Origin: DATBMY01 sp036554605
Lineage (GTDB): Bacteria; Acidobacteriota; Blastocatellia; UBA7656
Reading direction: 5' to 3'
Assembly: GCA_036554605.1 (NCBI GenBank)
Contig: DATBMY010000002.1
Span: 1-6,644, forward strand
DNA length: 6,644 nucleotides
Shown here: positions 6,222 through 6,644 of the stretch, one piece after another
Numbering within the stretch: position 1 is the first letter of the stretch
How the letters are laid out: each line of letters opens with the position of its first letter
Translations under genes and position numbers: made by a program
Notes under the pieces: generated by a model
Database searches by the model: none
The model's input: only the letters and a program-made list of their open reading frames with translations
What the model was told of the DNA's origin: nothing

Positions 6222-6235
6222 GTCACGCTTGACGT
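6198..6235 (-). promoter_or_regulatory. Competing anti-terminator pairing
   Basis: In minus-strand RNA ACGTCAAG (6235-6228) is perfectly complementary to CTTGACGT (6205-6198), which belongs to the loop and 3' arm of the terminator stem. The two structures cannot form together. The upstream arm starts 10 nt after the stop codon of the 51-codon ORF, inside the footprint of a ribosome paused there. This suggests translation-linked attenuation of the MFS gene. The pairing is seen; the mechanism is inferred. Confidence 0.4.
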
Positions 6236-6244
6236 AATGTTCTC

Positions 6245-6400
6245 TTAAGGTCCGTTGCGGGTGGTCTCGTTCATCCCGGCTAAGGAGATGACGGCAATCG
6301 GCTGGTCCGCAACGCAAGGCTGGTCGAGATATACTTCGACCGAAAGCACACTCGTTGCGCCAAACCAGTCAGCCGTCAGATTTTTATGAGCGTTTTTCAT
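6245..6400 (-). CDS. 51-aa small protein or leader peptide, unrecognised
   Basis: ATG 6400 opens a 51-codon ORF ending in TAA (6245-6247). GGAGAAGG lies just upstream (about 6405-6412), giving a credible ribosome site, and a well-formed promoter lies at 6502-6530. The product begins MKNAHKNLTADWFGATSVLS, has one cysteine (29), a repeated DQP (26-28 and 32-34), a short hydrophobic patch (IAVISLAG) and a polar tail ending TTRNGP. There is no signal peptide or membrane helix and I know no homologue. A strong terminator follows within 24 nt, and the MFS exporter follows that. Possible roles are a regulatory leader peptide, a modified-peptide precursor exported by the MFS protein, or a free small protein. 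No modifying enzyme is visible in the window, so the precursor idea is speculative. Confidence 0.5.
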   Translation of the reverse strand: MKNAHKNLTADWFGATSVLSVEVYLDQPCVADQPIAVISLAGMNETTRNGP

Positions 6401-6501
6401 CAAGCCTTCTCCGCTGTGCCTATTAATCTACGCGCGAGGATTCCTTGCGGATCCGAGAATTTTCTATAAATATACCGCAACACGCGCGGCGCGGATGACC
6501 C

Positions 6502-6530
6502 AAGATAAACCACTCGCCACCGCATGTCAA
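6502..6530 (-). promoter_or_regulatory. Sigma70-type promoter, leftward (TTGACA-17-TATCTT)
   Basis: On the minus strand TTGACA (6525-6530) is a perfect -35, followed after exactly 17 nt by TATCTT (6502-6507), a fair -10. Transcription would begin near 6495 and give a leader of about 95 nt before the 51-codon ORF. In that leader GGATCC-GCAA-GGAATCC can fold into a short hairpin with a GNRA loop. This is the only good promoter I see for the leftward small ORF-MFS-microprotein unit. Confidence 0.6.
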
Positions 6531-6608
6531 CTTTTTTCTCTTTGTTCGCGGCGAGTTTCGCTTGCTTGCGAGGCCCGAGCGCCCGGCCAAACGATTTTCT
6601 TCGCGTGC

Positions 6609-6637
6609 TTGACAATAAAAAGGCCATTCCGTATTCT
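6609..6637 (+). promoter_or_regulatory. Sigma70-type promoter, rightward (TTGACA-17-TATTCT)
   Basis: TTGACA (6609-6614), a 17-nt spacer and TATTCT (6632-6637) make a near-consensus promoter pointing out of the window. Its gene is not visible. With the leftward promoter at 6502-6530 it makes 6401-6644 a divergent promoter region with no convincing gene of its own. Confidence 0.5.
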
Positions 6638-6644
6638 TTTTGTT

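Noticed and set aside
6400..6627. 75-codon ORF on the minus strand, ending TGATG over the start of the 51-codon ORF.
   Set aside because: The good leftward promoter (6502-6530) lies inside it, its product is a compositionally odd, very basic sequence, and I see no clear ribosome site. The stop/start overlap could be chance.

Overview
The window is about 57-60% GC by eye and is a gene-dense bacterial chromosome segment with no phage, transposase, rRNA, tRNA or CRISPR. Frequent ATA isoleucine codons, a phosphatidylserine synthase with an extra segment between its first membrane helix and its catalytic motif, a short-type phosphatidylserine decarboxylase, and a large HD-domain protein with a long private C-terminus together suggest Acidobacteriota, perhaps the Blastocatellia/Pyrinomonadaceae side. 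This placement is inference from gene style, not from a marker gene.

Left part, plus strand: the 3' end of an unrecognised gene (to 314), a 263-bp spacer holding two inverted repeats and a small ORF broken by an in-frame TAG, then a promoter-like TTGACT-17-TAATTT overlapped by a perfect 13-nt palindrome, then a 621-aa protein with a degenerate HD-GYP domain (578-2443).

Middle part, minus strand: psd (3469-4089) then pssA (2445-3419), the last two steps of phosphatidylethanolamine synthesis in one transcription unit. pssA meets the HD gene tail to tail with one base between stop codons. The Psd self-cleavage site reads Ser-Ser where this short class normally has Gly-Ser. Upstream of psd lie an 83-bp element with perfect 15-bp inverted ends and a YdcH/DUF465 small coiled-coil gene (4261-4503). 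A separate near-perfect hairpin sits at 4622-4657.

Right part, minus strand: a good sigma70-type promoter (6502-6530) drives a previously unlisted 51-codon small ORF (6245-6400). It is followed at once by an intrinsic terminator (6180-6221), a 441-aa MFS exporter (4827-6152), and a 38-aa single-membrane-helix ORF with a strong Shine-Dalgarno (4672-4788). The terminator lies between the small ORF and the exporter, with no clear room for a separate promoter, and an 8-nt segment after the small ORF can pair with the terminator's 3' arm as a competing anti-terminator. This peptide-attenuator-exporter-microprotein unit is the best candidate in the window for an undescribed system. A second good promoter (6609-6637) fires rightward out of the window.
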